DNA from: Moryella indoligenes
GTDB taxonomy: Bacteria > Bacillota > Clostridia > Lachnospirales > Lachnospiraceae
NCBI RefSeq assembly: GCF_030812885.1
Contig: NZ_JAUSTO010000009.1
Span: forward strand, 29,810-93,809
Reading direction: 5' to 3'
Length of the DNA stretch: 64,000 nucleotides
Of this stretch, positions 16,077 to 24,848 are shown piece after piece. The notes beneath the pieces were generated by a model. That model was not told the origin of the DNA and searched no databases. It saw only the letters and a list, made by a program, of their open reading frames with translations. How positions within the stretch are numbered: position 1 is the first letter of the stretch; the number at the start of each line of letters is the position of its first letter. The position numbers were made by a program, and so were the translations under genes.

Positions 16077-17164
16077 TCCGTCTCCTCCTCTTCCTCATCA
16101 AGCCGCGTCACAAATTTATAGATTGTGAAGTGATGGTATTCCTCCCCCGCCCGGAATACGGGCTGCGGCCATTCCGCATGATTCACGGCGTCGGGATAGA
16201 ACTGTGTCTCAAAGCAGTAGCCCGCACGGTGATCATAGACTGCACCGCCCTTGCCCTCTGCCTGCTCCGCGCGAAGCGCATTGCCTGTGTAGAACTGAAG
16301 GCCGGGCAGGTCTGTGTAGATCTTCAGCTTTCTGCCGCTCTCCCTGTCCTTCGCCTTTGCGACGAGACGCAGCTTTCCATCCTGGTTGTTCAGGACAAAA
16401 TTATGATCATAGCCGCTCCCGAATCTGAGCTGCTCATCGTCTGCATCAATGTCCTGTCCAATTGGCTTCTGCATGGTGAAATCCATGGGTGTGCCGTCGA
16501 CCGGGCGCAGCTCTCCAGTCGGCAGTGACCACGCATCCACCGGCGTAAAGTAATCTGCGTTGATCCAGACCTCCTGCTCAAGAATATCCCCGGCATCATG
16601 GCCTCGAAGGTTGAAATAGGCGTGGTTCGTCGGATTGATGATGGTCGTGCGATCCGATATTCCGCTGTACTCAATGATGACTGAATCGTCCTCTGTGAGC
16701 GTATAGGACACAGAAAAAGCAAGCGCGCCCGGAAAGCCCTGATCTCCGTCCGGGGAATTCAGCCGGAAAGAAACCCTGCTCCCGAGCTTTGTCTGTTCAG
16801 TCTCTGCCGCGAAGAGCCTGCTGCACCAGAGCTCAGGTCCGGAGTGCAGATTGTTCTTCCCGTGATTATTCCTTGCGAGCTGGTACTCCACTCCCTCCAG
16901 CGTGAACTTCCCGTTGCCGATCCGATTTGCCGAGCGCCCGACACACTCCCCCATAGCGGTCGGATTCTGGTTGTAGGTCTCAGGATCATCATAACCGAGG
17001 AGCACATCTCCCGGCTCCCCCTCCCTGTCCTGCACCTTCATGCTGACCCAGGCAGCTCCAAGATCTGTAAATACAGCTTCCGTGCCATTTCCGTTTGTCA
17101 GGACAAAAAGCTGTGTGCTGCGTCCGTCCGCAAGCGTCCCGAACTCTCTCACCTCTGCACTCAT
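16073..17164 (-). CDS. galM: Aldose 1-epimerase (mutarotase)
   Basis: A 363-residue galactose mutarotase-like protein. It has NRIGNGKFTLEGVEYQLARNNHGKNNLHSG, the histidine motif TNHAYFNLRG and the catalytic Glu region GYCFETQFYPDAVN. The ATG at 17164 is chosen over upstream codons because GGAGG lies eight bases upstream and the promoter start point is near 17194. The glutamate-rich C-terminus encodes the ribosome binding site of topB. No sugar-transport genes are nearby, so a general mutarotase role is likely. Confidence 0.9.
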   Translation of the reverse strand: MSAEVREFGTLADGRSTQLFVLTNGNGTEAVFTDLGAAWVSMKVQDREGEPGDVLLGYDDPETYNQNPTAMGECVGRSANRIGNGKFTLEGVEYQLARNNHGKNNLHSGPELWCSRLFAAETEQTKLGSRVSFRLNSPDGDQGFPGALAFSVSYTLTEDDSVIIEYSGISDRTTIINPTNHAYFNLRGHDAGDILEQEVWINADYFTPVDAWSLPTGELRPVDGTPMDFTMQKPIGQDIDADDEQLRFGSGYDHNFVLNNQDGKLRLVAKAKDRESGRKLKIYTDLPGLQFYTGNALRAEQAEGKGGAVYDHRAGYCFETQFYPDAVNHAEWPQPVFRAGEEYHHFTIYKFVTRLDEEEEETD

Positions 17165-17200
17165 ACCTTCTACCTCCGCTGTCATTGATCTGTATACGTC

Positions 17201-17209
17201 ATTATAACA
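17201..17209 (-). promoter_or_regulatory. Extended -10 promoter of galM-topB
   Basis: On the minus strand the sequence reads TGTTATAAT, a perfect -10 with the extended TG, about 30 bases before the galM start codon. No good -35 hexamer is visible, which is common for extended -10 promoters. Confidence 0.65.
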
Positions 17210-17317
17210 CGGAAGCCTGACTGTTGTGCGCCGGCTTTTCCCTTTCATTTTTTGCTGCACAACCGCGTATCCCGCAAAATCCGTCTGAGGCGAAAAATCA
17301 GCTGCCCCTGACCGCTT

Positions 17318-17353
17318 AAAAAGGACCGGGGCCCATATGGGTACTCCCGGTCC
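17318..17353 (-). terminator. Terminator after asd
   Basis: An eight-base-pair stem (GGACCGGG at 17323-17330 with CCCGGTCC at 17346-17353) is followed on the minus strand by TTTTT. It lies about 40 bases past the asd stop. Confidence 0.85.
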
Positions 17354-17393
17354 TGCAAGTGTCTTCTGTTTTCACTGTCTGACCCGACGCGTC

Positions 17394-18488
17394 TCAGTCC
17401 TTCGCCGTGATGTACTCAAGTGCAGTCAGGCACTCCGCGCACTCCACTGCGCCGCCTGCTGCGCCGCGCAGTGTGTTGTGGGAGAGTCCCACAAACTTCC
17501 AGTCATAGATGCTGTCCTCTCTCAGACGGCCGATCGAGATGCCCATTCCGCCCTCATAATTGACATCCAGACTGACCTGGGGACGATTGTCCTCCTCCAT
17601 GTAGCAGATAAAGTGCTCCGGAGCGCTCGGAAGCCTGAGCTGCTGCGGAAGTCCCGCATAGTCTCTGAGCTTCTGAATGAGCTGCTCCTTTGCCGCCTTC
17701 CTTCTGAGCTTCACAAACACTGCAGCCGTGTGCCCGTTCAGCACCGGTACCCGTATGCACTGACAGCTGATCTTCGGCCCGGCAGCCGGGACTATCTCAT
17801 CACCCTCGATTCGTCCGTATATCTTCAGCGGTTCCTTCTCGCTCTTCTCCTCCTCACCGCCGATGTAAGGAATGATATTCCCCTGCATCTCCGGCCAGTC
17901 CGTAAAATTCTTACCGGCTCCGGAGATGGCCTGATAGGTAGTTGCAATCACCTCGTAGGGCTCAAACTCCTTCCATGCAGCGAGCACCGGCGCATAGCTC
18001 TGAATCGAGCAGTTTGGCTTCACCGCGACGAAACCTCTCACGGTTCCAAGACGCTTCCTCTGCGCCCTGATGATCTCAAAATGCTCCGGATTGATCTCCG
18101 GAATCACCATGGGAACATCCGGAGTCCAGCGATGTGCGCTGTTATTGGAGACGACCGGAGTCTCATGCTTCGCATAATCATCCTCGATCGCGCGTATCTC
18201 CTCCTTCGTCATGTCTACGGCGGAGAAGCAGAAATCAACCTGAGCTGCAACCGCATCCACCTCATTGACATTCATGACAACCATCTTCTTATATTTCTCC
18301 GGCATCGGAATGTCAAGCTTCCAGCGCCCGCCGATCGCCTCCTCATAGGTCTTTCCCGCGCTTCTCTCACTTGCCGCAAGCACAGTGACCTCATACCAGG
18401 GATGATTCTCCAGTATTGTGAGGAAACGCTGTCCCACCATGCCCGTTGCTCCGAGCACTGCAACCCTAAGTTTTCTCTCAAGCTTCAT
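17394..18488 (-). CDS. asd: Aspartate-semialdehyde dehydrogenase, archaeal/fungal type
   Basis: A 364-residue enzyme that makes aspartate semialdehyde for lysine, threonine and methionine. The nucleotide motif is LGATGMVGQRF and the catalytic cysteine is in VAVKPNCSIQSY. The overall pattern (ATTYQAISGAGKNF, GAAGGAVECAE) is that of the longer archaeal/fungal class, not the E. coli type. The ATG has AGGAGG eight bases upstream. It is transcribed alone, between its own promoter and terminator; no lysine riboswitch or T-box was recognised in the 215-base upstream region. Confidence 0.95.
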   Translation of the reverse strand: MKLERKLRVAVLGATGMVGQRFLTILENHPWYEVTVLAASERSAGKTYEEAIGGRWKLDIPMPEKYKKMVVMNVNEVDAVAAQVDFCFSAVDMTKEEIRAIEDDYAKHETPVVSNNSAHRWTPDVPMVIPEINPEHFEIIRAQRKRLGTVRGFVAVKPNCSIQSYAPVLAAWKEFEPYEVIATTYQAISGAGKNFTDWPEMQGNIIPYIGGEEEKSEKEPLKIYGRIEGDEIVPAAGPKISCQCIRVPVLNGHTAAVFVKLRRKAAKEQLIQKLRDYAGLPQQLRLPSAPEHFICYMEEDNRPQVSLDVNYEGGMGISIGRLREDSIYDWKFVGLSHNTLRGAAGGAVECAECLTALEYITAKD

Positions 18489-18597
18489 CTGTATGCCTCC
18501 TGTGAGCTGTATTTATATGATAGCAGGGCCAAATAGCGCCACACACCATGCGCACCATAGCTGCACAGCAGTGAAGGAAAGCTATTATGACTCGCTC

Positions 18598-18626
18598 ATC
18601 ATACCCCTTCACTTTCCCGAATTCAA
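18598..18626 (-). promoter_or_regulatory. Candidate asd promoter
   Basis: On the minus strand TTGAAT (18621-18626), 17 bases, TATGAT (18598-18603), giving a leader of about 100 bases. The rest of the 18489-18703 gap holds AT-rich hairpins between the DUF5722 stop and this promoter (for example CAGAG/CTCTG near 18663-18675), which may end DUF5722 transcription. Confidence 0.45.
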
Positions 18627-18703
18627 GCGTTTTTTCGCGTGAGGCGCACAAATGTACGTTTCAGAGAGACTCTGCTCCTTTTAGGAAGCATTTTTGTGCA
18701 TTC

Positions 18704-20500
18704 TTATTTTTCCAGCGCCCTCCAGCGGAAGGAGGGAACGACCTCTGACCACTTGCTGATACCGATCACCGACTTTGCAAATTCGGTCGCTTCCAGAGTC
18801 TTTGCCTTCTTGTCTATATCCCGGAAGACAGACCATATCCTGCGTCTTCTCGTCGCGACGATCGCATCGCCCACATCCATGCGGCAGGCCCAGAGACCGA
18901 AGGCGCAGGAGGTTCTCACCTCTGCAGGCGCGTCCACCTGCCGACTCAGAATCAGCGCGTCAATGTACGGATTGGAATCTGCAATATAGTAAGCGTAGGC
19001 AAAGGCCGCCGCCTGAGCCTCCTCCACATTTCCGCGGCTCGCGCTCGTCGCAGTGAACCCCTGCTCGGAGAGTATCACGCGCCGCACATTGTTCGACGGA
19101 TCCCGGAAGGCCGAGCCACAGAGATAGTCCGTCAGCACGTTCAGGTTCTCAAAGTCTATGATCTGTGTGCTCTCGTTCTGCACGATGGCTCCGGTGCTGT
19201 GGTCATCCCAGAACTCCGGCTCCACCATGGGATAGGGATAGGGGTGATACGCCAGATTCCAGCTGATGTTTCCGCCGCGAAGTATGGCAGCATTCACCGC
19301 ATCCAGAATCTTTTTTCCGGAATACTTCAGTTTTTCGTCCGCATTTGGATCGTTCCAGTTCTCATCGATTGAGAAAAACACCCTTGCGTTCGCAGAAGCG
19401 CTCTTAATTGCGGTATAGCTCACACGAAAGGCGCGGACATACTCCTCCACGTAGCGATCCATATCCATCGCCCCCATGTAATTCCAGTTCTTATTGTTAT
19501 TGATTTCATTCCCGATGATCCAGTTGGTCACGCGACCGCAGCTTGCGTTTTCTCCGGAGTAGCGCTCTGCGAGAAAGGACATCAGCGCTCTGGTTGTCTC
19601 ATAGCCCTCCTTTGTAGATGCGTTAAAACCATAGTAGAAGGCGTCTCCGGATTTCTTCACACCGGGATAGATGAGCTCCGGCATACGCTCATTCCAGCCG
19701 TTCAGAACAATCCCGGTCACCAGCATGCTCTTTCCTGAGTAGGCGCTGATATTCTTGTCATATTCCGCAATCTGTGCGGCATCAAAGTGATAGGTCTTGC
19801 CCCTGTAGCTGTAATCCACTCCGCTTCCCGCAGTGATCTGTGCGAGATTAAAATTGACATTGACATGCTTCACCCCGAGATCAAAGGCATCGCTCAGCAT
19901 ATCCAGCTGCACGAGCAGTCCCTTTTTGGTGAGCGGAGCCTGATAGGGAAGTCTGCTCCCGGCCACTGTCTCTGGATTGGTGATATAGGCGCGATTGCTG
20001 ATCTCCTGATAGCGCCCGTCCTTCCATACCGCGACGGCAAAACCATCATAGAGTCTGGTATCCGCACTGCCGGCACGCAGCTCTGTGCTGAAGCTGAACT
20101 GCCCGCTCTCCGCAGTATTTGCGATCGGTTCTCCGAAGAGACTATCCTGATACGGCGCCATGGCAAAGAGATAGAGCTTTCCATCCTCCGCGGAGTAGCT
20201 TCCGCTCACGCTTCCCTTAAGCTCCACTCTCCCGTTCGCAATGACAGCGCTGAGCTCGGCAGTCTCTGTCGCAGTACTGCTTTCCTCTGCCTGATCCGTC
20301 CCGGCACCTGCTGCATTGCCCCGCTCCCCGGTCTTCTGAAGCTCTGCACCACTCTGCTGCTCCGGCTGAAAGGGCTTCCCGTCCGGTCCTATGCCCACCA
20401 CGGTTGCGCCAAGTGCCGGACTGAAGCTCAGCACAGACATTGAGAGCAGCAGTGCTGCCGCAGTAATGCGCTGTACACTCCTGAAATGCATTAAATTCAT
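18704..20500 (-). CDS. Secreted glycoside-hydrolase-like protein (DUF5722)
   Basis: A 598-residue exported protein. Residues 1-32 form a signal peptide ending SPALGA. A low-complexity Ser/Thr/Glu/Gln linker (about 40-80) is followed by a beta-rich region (about 85-175). The C-terminal part (about 185-560) looks like a TIM-barrel glycosidase: VTNWIIGNEINNNKNWNYMG resembles a strand-4 acid/base Glu and RRVILSEQGFTA a strand-7 nucleophile Glu. The DUF5722 name is from memory of the family; substrate is unknown. The ATG at 20500 has AGGAG eight bases upstream. It has no sugar-uptake neighbours. Gap 20501-20664 holds the inverted repeat CCTTAA/TTAAGG (20636-20653) and no clear promoter. Confidence 0.7.
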   Translation of the reverse strand: MNLMHFRSVQRITAAALLLSMSVLSFSPALGATVVGIGPDGKPFQPEQQSGAELQKTGERGNAAGAGTDQAEESSTATETAELSAVIANGRVELKGSVSGSYSAEDGKLYLFAMAPYQDSLFGEPIANTAESGQFSFSTELRAGSADTRLYDGFAVAVWKDGRYQEISNRAYITNPETVAGSRLPYQAPLTKKGLLVQLDMLSDAFDLGVKHVNVNFNLAQITAGSGVDYSYRGKTYHFDAAQIAEYDKNISAYSGKSMLVTGIVLNGWNERMPELIYPGVKKSGDAFYYGFNASTKEGYETTRALMSFLAERYSGENASCGRVTNWIIGNEINNNKNWNYMGAMDMDRYVEEYVRAFRVSYTAIKSASANARVFFSIDENWNDPNADEKLKYSGKKILDAVNAAILRGGNISWNLAYHPYPYPMVEPEFWDDHSTGAIVQNESTQIIDFENLNVLTDYLCGSAFRDPSNNVRRVILSEQGFTATSASRGNVEEAQAAAFAYAYYIADSNPYIDALILSRQVDAPAEVRTSCAFGLWACRMDVGDAIVATRRRRIWSVFRDIDKKAKTLEATEFAKSVIGISKWSEVVPSFRWRALEK

Positions 20501-20664
20501 TCACTTCACTCCTCTCCCAAGCTATTCAGGGCGCCGCGCTATAGATTGCTGCATGAGCCGCGCCGCCGCTCTGAATAAAAAATAAAACGCTGTAATCAGT
20601 GTAGACATAAACCGTGAAATTCTCCACCGCTTTGCCCTTAACTTTGCTTAAGGATTTATGAAGC

Positions 20665-22104
20665 CTATTTGAGTCTCTCTGCAATACCGCATTCGAGCTT
20701 CCAGACCTCAGCCGCCTGCGCCGCAAGAACACAGGCAAGTCTCCCGCCAAGCTCCCGCATGGCGCGGTCCTCCGCTCTGAGGGGAACAACACCATTCCCG
20801 ATGCTGTCCAGTATAATCGCAGCACAGAAGGGTCGTGCCTCTACAGCCTCACCCGACATCTGCACCGCAGCGCTGCTCCTCCCGGCGCGCTTAATGCCGG
20901 CAAGCTCCCCAAGCAGCTCCTCCGCGGCATCTGCCGCAGCCTGCTCCGCGCTGCGCGCTCCGGAGAGCACAGGCTCTGTCCAGCGCTGCAGCCTCTTCTC
21001 TTCGACATAAAGCACGCCTTCTGCGGAGAGCCTTCCCCCGGCGATGAGGCGCTCCGCAAAGCGGCGCTTGCCCTGCCAGGCACCGCCGGTGATCAGAAGG
21101 AAGGAGGAGCGCTCCGGGAAGCGAAGACGTGGCCGCTTCATGCTGAGTGCCAGGGTCACCCCCCTATAACGCGTCTTATGCACAAGAATTTCCGGGAAAA
21201 CTGCGGCTGCAGCCCGCTCACAGACATTTCCCACCCCTGTTGTCCTCCGCACAAAGGCAGAGTCCTCATACTCCCCCGGCTGCTCCAGCAGCTCCTCTGC
21301 CGTATACACGCGAAACTCTGCCCGAAGCTCCTCCGCCAAGGCAAGGATTGCCGGCTCATTCTTCTTAAGCTCTATGCTTGCAACAGCTGAGATTGCCTCA
21401 GCACATATTCCCCGCTCGCTCAGAAACTGCTGAAGGGCCTCCCGCAGCGTCTCAGGGGCAATCCCCCGCCTGCACCCGACTCCGAGAGAGAGGCAGCGCG
21501 GAATGAGGCGAAGACAGCTCCCCCCCAGCTCTGCATCCGAGAGCGTCACCGCGATTGAGAGTGCCTTCTGTCCCGCTGCGATCTCCCGCTTCTCCGCCCG
21601 ATACAGCTCACCCGGAAGCTCTCCCTCCACAGGAAAATCACTGCAAAAGCCGATGCTTACACCGCGAAGCAGTGCCGCACTGATCTTCCGCGCAAGCACG
21701 CGGTCCGTGATCCACAGAGCATTTTCCTTTGCAAAAAGATCCACAGCAAAGAGATGATACAGATCTGTCGCAGTAGAGATAACAGCCTCTGCGCCGATCA
21801 TGCCGGCTATGCGCTCCGCCATCAGATTTGCACCGCCCACATGACCTGAGAGCAGAGAAATACAGTGCCTCCCAAGCTCATCCATCGAGAGCACCGCCGG
21901 ATCCTGAAATTTATCCCGCACAAGGGGGGCGATCCTCCTCACCGCGATTCCGGTCGCCCCGATAAAGATCAGCGCATCACAGCAGGAAAACGCCTCCTCG
22001 ACCGCCAGCTCTAAGACAAGCTCCCCCTGCTTCTCCAGCATGGACTGGAGACGGGCTTTCAGCTCTCTCCCGCGGCCCGTATAAGCATACAGCACAATTC
22101 TCAA
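20665..22104 (-). CDS. Fused CbiG-CobU-like cobalamin biosynthesis protein
   Basis: A 479-residue protein with two parts. Residues 1-325 are CbiG-like: GATGIAVRRIAPLVRDKFQDPAVLSMDELGRHCISLLSGHVGGAN in the N domain and LSLGVGCRRGIAPETL in the C domain. CbiG opens the cobalt-precorrin-5A lactone. Residues 330-479 resemble CobU, which phosphorylates adenosylcobinamide and adds GMP: the loop is GGAWQGKRRFAE, with SIGNGVVP and a final GIAERLK. Arg follows the loop Lys where CobU has Ser or Thr, so kinase activity is uncertain. The start is a TTG with GGAGG six bases upstream. No other corrin-ring genes are in the window. Confidence 0.8.
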   Translation of the reverse strand: MRIVLYAYTGRGRELKARLQSMLEKQGELVLELAVEEAFSCCDALIFIGATGIAVRRIAPLVRDKFQDPAVLSMDELGRHCISLLSGHVGGANLMAERIAGMIGAEAVISTATDLYHLFAVDLFAKENALWITDRVLARKISAALLRGVSIGFCSDFPVEGELPGELYRAEKREIAAGQKALSIAVTLSDAELGGSCLRLIPRCLSLGVGCRRGIAPETLREALQQFLSERGICAEAISAVASIELKKNEPAILALAEELRAEFRVYTAEELLEQPGEYEDSAFVRRTTGVGNVCERAAAAVFPEILVHKTRYRGVTLALSMKRPRLRFPERSSFLLITGGAWQGKRRFAERLIAGGRLSAEGVLYVEEKRLQRWTEPVLSGARSAEQAAADAAEELLGELAGIKRAGRSSAAVQMSGEAVEARPFCAAIILDSIGNGVVPLRAEDRAMRELGGRLACVLAAQAAEVWKLECGIAERLK

Positions 22105-22129
22105 TATGCACCTCCTTCGGCGCAGTCAG

Positions 22130-22171
22130 AAAGAGGGCCAAAGCGCGGAACGCTCCGCACCTTGACCCTCT
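22130..22171 (-). terminator. Terminator after rpsA
   Basis: A long hairpin with AGAGGG/CCCTCT at its base and a GCGGA-type upper stem is followed by TTTC on the minus strand. It ends the HI0933-cmk-ispH-rpsA transcript before the CbiG-CobU gene. Confidence 0.7.
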
Positions 22172-22208
22172 GTAAACTCGAACTGTCTCAGAGCTGAAGA
22201 GAGCAGTA

Positions 22209-23330
22209 TTACTGCTGCTCCTCCGGCTGCTCCTCTGGCTGAACCTCCTCACTGTACACGAGCTCATCGCCCTGCGGCTGCATCTCAAGCGCCTTCATGC
22301 TGAGGGAGATCTTTCTGTCAGCCTCATTGAAATCAACGATCTGCGCCTCGATCTCGTCACCGATCTGAAGAACATCCGCCGGCTTGTCGATGTGTCTGCG
22401 CGCAATCTGAGAGACGTGAAGCAGCGCGTCCACGCCCGGCTCAAGCTCAACAAACGCGCCGAAATCGGTCATGCGGGCAACTCTTCCTGTCACAACATTG
22501 CCCGGCGCATACTTCTCCGCCGCATCAATCCACGGATTCTGCTCCGGGAATTTCAGGCTGAGTGCGATCTTGGTTCCCACAATATCCTTGATAAGAACTG
22601 TGACCTGGTCTCCGGACTTGAAGACCTTCTTCGGGTTCTCAATTCTGCCCCAGCTCATCTCGGAGATGTGAAGAAGGCCATCCGCACCGCCAAGGTCGAT
22701 AAACGCGCCGAAATTGGTGACATTCTTCACGACACCCTCGACAACGTCTCCCGGCTTAATGCGAGCAAAGAGCTCCTTCTGCATCTCAGCCTTCGCAGCC
22801 AGCATGAGCTGCTTGCGGTCACCGATGATGCGTCTTCTGCGCGGGTTGAACTCGGTGATGACAAACTCGATTTCCTGATCCGCATACTTGGTGAGATCTC
22901 TCTCATAGGAATCGGACACAAGGCTGGCCGGAATGAAGACTCTCGCCTCCTCGACCATGACACTGAGCCCGCCGTTCAGGACCTGAACAACCTTCGCCTT
23001 GAGAACCTCGTGATTGTTGTAAGCCTCCTCAAGACGCTTGTTTCCTCTGTCCGCGGCAAGTCTTCTGTAGGAAAGGGATACCTGGCCATCGCCGTCATTT
23101 ACCTTCATGACCTTTGCTTCCAGTTCCTCACCAATCTGCACGACAGTCCGGAGGTCGAGGCTGTTGTTGTTCGTGTACTCATTCCTGGTGATGATGCCAT
23201 CCGACTTATAGCCGATGTTTAAGATGATCTGATCCTCTTTGACATCAAGAACTGTTCCCTTTACGACTTCCCCGTTGTGAATTGTCTTAAAAGACTCCTC
23301 AAGCATCTGTTCAAAACTCTGATCTGACAA
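22209..23330 (-). CDS. rpsA: 30S ribosomal protein S1-like (four S1 domains)
   Basis: About 373 residues with four S1 RNA-binding repeats (near 22-95, 108-175, 195-265 and 280-350), such as GDVVEGVVKNVTNFGAFIDLGGADGLLHISEMSWGRIENP. The tail is Glu/Gln/Pro-rich. Firmicute S1 proteins of this length assist translation initiation; a general RNA-binding role is also possible. The TTG at 23330 (LSDQSFEQMLEESF) follows AGGAGG by nine bases and overlaps the ispH end by 20 bases in another frame. In many clostridia ispH and rpsA are one fused gene; here they are separate. Confidence 0.9.
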   Translation of the reverse strand: MSDQSFEQMLEESFKTIHNGEVVKGTVLDVKEDQIILNIGYKSDGIITRNEYTNNNSLDLRTVVQIGEELEAKVMKVNDGDGQVSLSYRRLAADRGNKRLEEAYNNHEVLKAKVVQVLNGGLSVMVEEARVFIPASLVSDSYERDLTKYADQEIEFVITEFNPRRRRIIGDRKQLMLAAKAEMQKELFARIKPGDVVEGVVKNVTNFGAFIDLGGADGLLHISEMSWGRIENPKKVFKSGDQVTVLIKDIVGTKIALSLKFPEQNPWIDAAEKYAPGNVVTGRVARMTDFGAFVELEPGVDALLHVSQIARRHIDKPADVLQIGDEIEAQIVDFNEADRKISLSMKALEMQPQGDELVYSEEVQPEEQPEEQQ

Positions 23331-24165
23331 TTGTTTGAACCTCCTCAATGATATGTTTGGGGGTTGATGCCCCCGCTGTAATGCCTATACGCTCAAAAGA
23401 CGCCAGGACCTTCGGGTCAAGATCATCCGCCGTCTGCACAAAAAACGTATTCTCACAGGCGGCACTGCAGATCTCCGCGAGCTTTCGCGTGTTGGAGCTG
23501 CTCTGTCCGCCGATGACAATCATGGCATCGACCTCTGAGGCGATCCTTCCGGCCTCGGTCTGTCTCTCCTGCGTGGCATTGCAAATCGTATTAAAACACG
23601 CTATATCATAACCCAAATCCGTAATTTTATCAAGAATCTTTTTAAACTTTGTCAGATTATAGGTAGTCTGCGCGACAATACTGATACTTTTTCCCTTTTC
23701 CAGGCCCAGAGCTTCAAAATCTTCAGCAGATTCGATCACCTCTGTGTCCTTCCTTCCCCACCCCCGGATCCCCATGACCTCCGGATGTGCAGGATCTCCG
23801 ACAATAATGACCTGGCGCCCCTTTGCATTCTCCTCCTGCACAATGCGGTGAATCTTTGCGACAAAGGGACAGGTCGCGTCCACCACACGGAGCTGTTTCT
23901 TCTCACAGATCTCATAGATCTCCCGGCCGATTCCATGGGAGCGGATGATGACGGTTCCCCCGCGAAGTGCTCTGAGCGCCTCCGGCCCGTCAAGAACCCG
24001 GACTCCTTTTCGTTCCAGATCCTTCACGACCTCCTCGTTGTGAATGATGGAACCGTAGGTATAAACCTCTCCCCTTGCTTCCTCCGCCTCGCGGTACACT
24101 GTCTCCACCGCCTTGCGCACACCGAAGCAGAATCCCGCCTTTTCCGCAATTTTTATACTTGACAA
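23311..24165 (-). CDS. ispH: 4-hydroxy-3-methylbut-2-enyl diphosphate reductase
   Basis: A 284-residue iron-sulfur enzyme for the last step of the MEP isoprenoid pathway, producing IPP and DMAPP. The three cluster cysteines are in GFCFGVRKAV, VDATCPFV and NTICNATQERQ; SHGIGRE and AGASTPKHIIEEV are also present. The TTG at 24165 (MSSIKIAEKAG) has GAGAGG seven bases upstream and lies four bases after cmk. dxs and ispA of the same route are at 39-42 kb. Confidence 0.95.
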   Translation of the reverse strand: MSSIKIAEKAGFCFGVRKAVETVYREAEEARGEVYTYGSIIHNEEVVKDLERKGVRVLDGPEALRALRGGTVIIRSHGIGREIYEICEKKQLRVVDATCPFVAKIHRIVQEENAKGRQVIIVGDPAHPEVMGIRGWGRKDTEVIESAEDFEALGLEKGKSISIVAQTTYNLTKFKKILDKITDLGYDIACFNTICNATQERQTEAGRIASEVDAMIVIGGQSSSNTRKLAEICSAACENTFFVQTADDLDPKVLASFERIGITAGASTPKHIIEEVQTIVRSEF

Positions 24166-24169
24166 TGCC

Positions 24170-24847
24170 TCACCTCTCCCGGCTTCCCCGGACAAGCGAG
24201 AGAATCTTCCGCTGCACCTCCGCCGCACTCATATCCGAGCTGTCCAGGAGCACAGCGTCCTCTGCCTGCCGGAGCGGCGCCGTCTCTCTGTGCATATCTC
24301 TGTAGTCACGCGCCTCAATATCTCTCTGAACCTCGGCGAGCTCTGCGCTCTGCCCCTTCAGAAGCAGCTCTCTGAGCCGTCTTTTTGCGCGCACCTCTGC
24401 ACTGGCAGTGAGATATATCTTTGTATCCGCGTTCGGAAGCACGACAGTCCCGATGTCACGTCCGTCCATCACGACCGGCTGCGCTGCCGCAAGCTGACGC
24501 TGAAGAAACAGAAGCTTGTTTCGCACCGCGGGATAGACGCTCACCCGACTCGCCATATTTCCGACGGCCTCCTCGCGAATTTCCGCAGAAACATCCCTGC
24601 CGTTTAAAAAGATTCTCTGCTCTCCGTTCTCATGGCGGAGCGCAATATCCACCCCGTCCAGTGCGGCTGCGACAGCCTCCTCCGAATCCGTGTCCGTGCC
24701 TCTCTCTGTCAGGAACAGGGCAATCGCGCGAAACATCGCACCCGTGTCCACATAGATCCAGTTCAGCTCTCTGCTCACTGCCTTTGCAATTGTCGATTTT
24801 CCTGCTCCCGCAGGGCCATCGATCGCAAGCGCTCTGATCTTCTCCAT
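24170..24847 (-). CDS. cmk: Cytidylate kinase
   Basis: A 225-residue kinase phosphorylating CMP and dCMP. It has the P-loop DGPAGAGKST at the N-terminus, VDTGAMFRAI, VVMDGRDIGTVVLPNADTKIYLTAS and RDYRDMHRETAPL. The ATG at 24847 has GGAGGAGAG upstream and follows the HI0933-family stop by one base. The cmk-ispH-rpsA order is common in clostridia. Confidence 0.95.
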   Translation of the reverse strand: MEKIRALAIDGPAGAGKSTIAKAVSRELNWIYVDTGAMFRAIALFLTERGTDTDSEEAVAAALDGVDIALRHENGEQRIFLNGRDVSAEIREEAVGNMASRVSVYPAVRNKLLFLQRQLAAAQPVVMDGRDIGTVVLPNADTKIYLTASAEVRAKRRLRELLLKGQSAELAEVQRDIEARDYRDMHRETAPLRQAEDAVLLDSSDMSAAEVQRKILSLVRGSRER

Positions 24848-24848
24848 T

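Noticed and set aside
17337..18536. 399-codon plus-strand open frame
   Set aside because: It is antisense to asd across its whole length, has no ribosome binding site, and its protein has no recognisable domain. It is a by-product of GC-rich codon use in asd.
18489..18703. Lysine riboswitch or T-box upstream of asd
   Set aside because: No T-box motif, specifier-loop layout or lysine-riboswitch core was recognised; only a promoter and simple hairpins.
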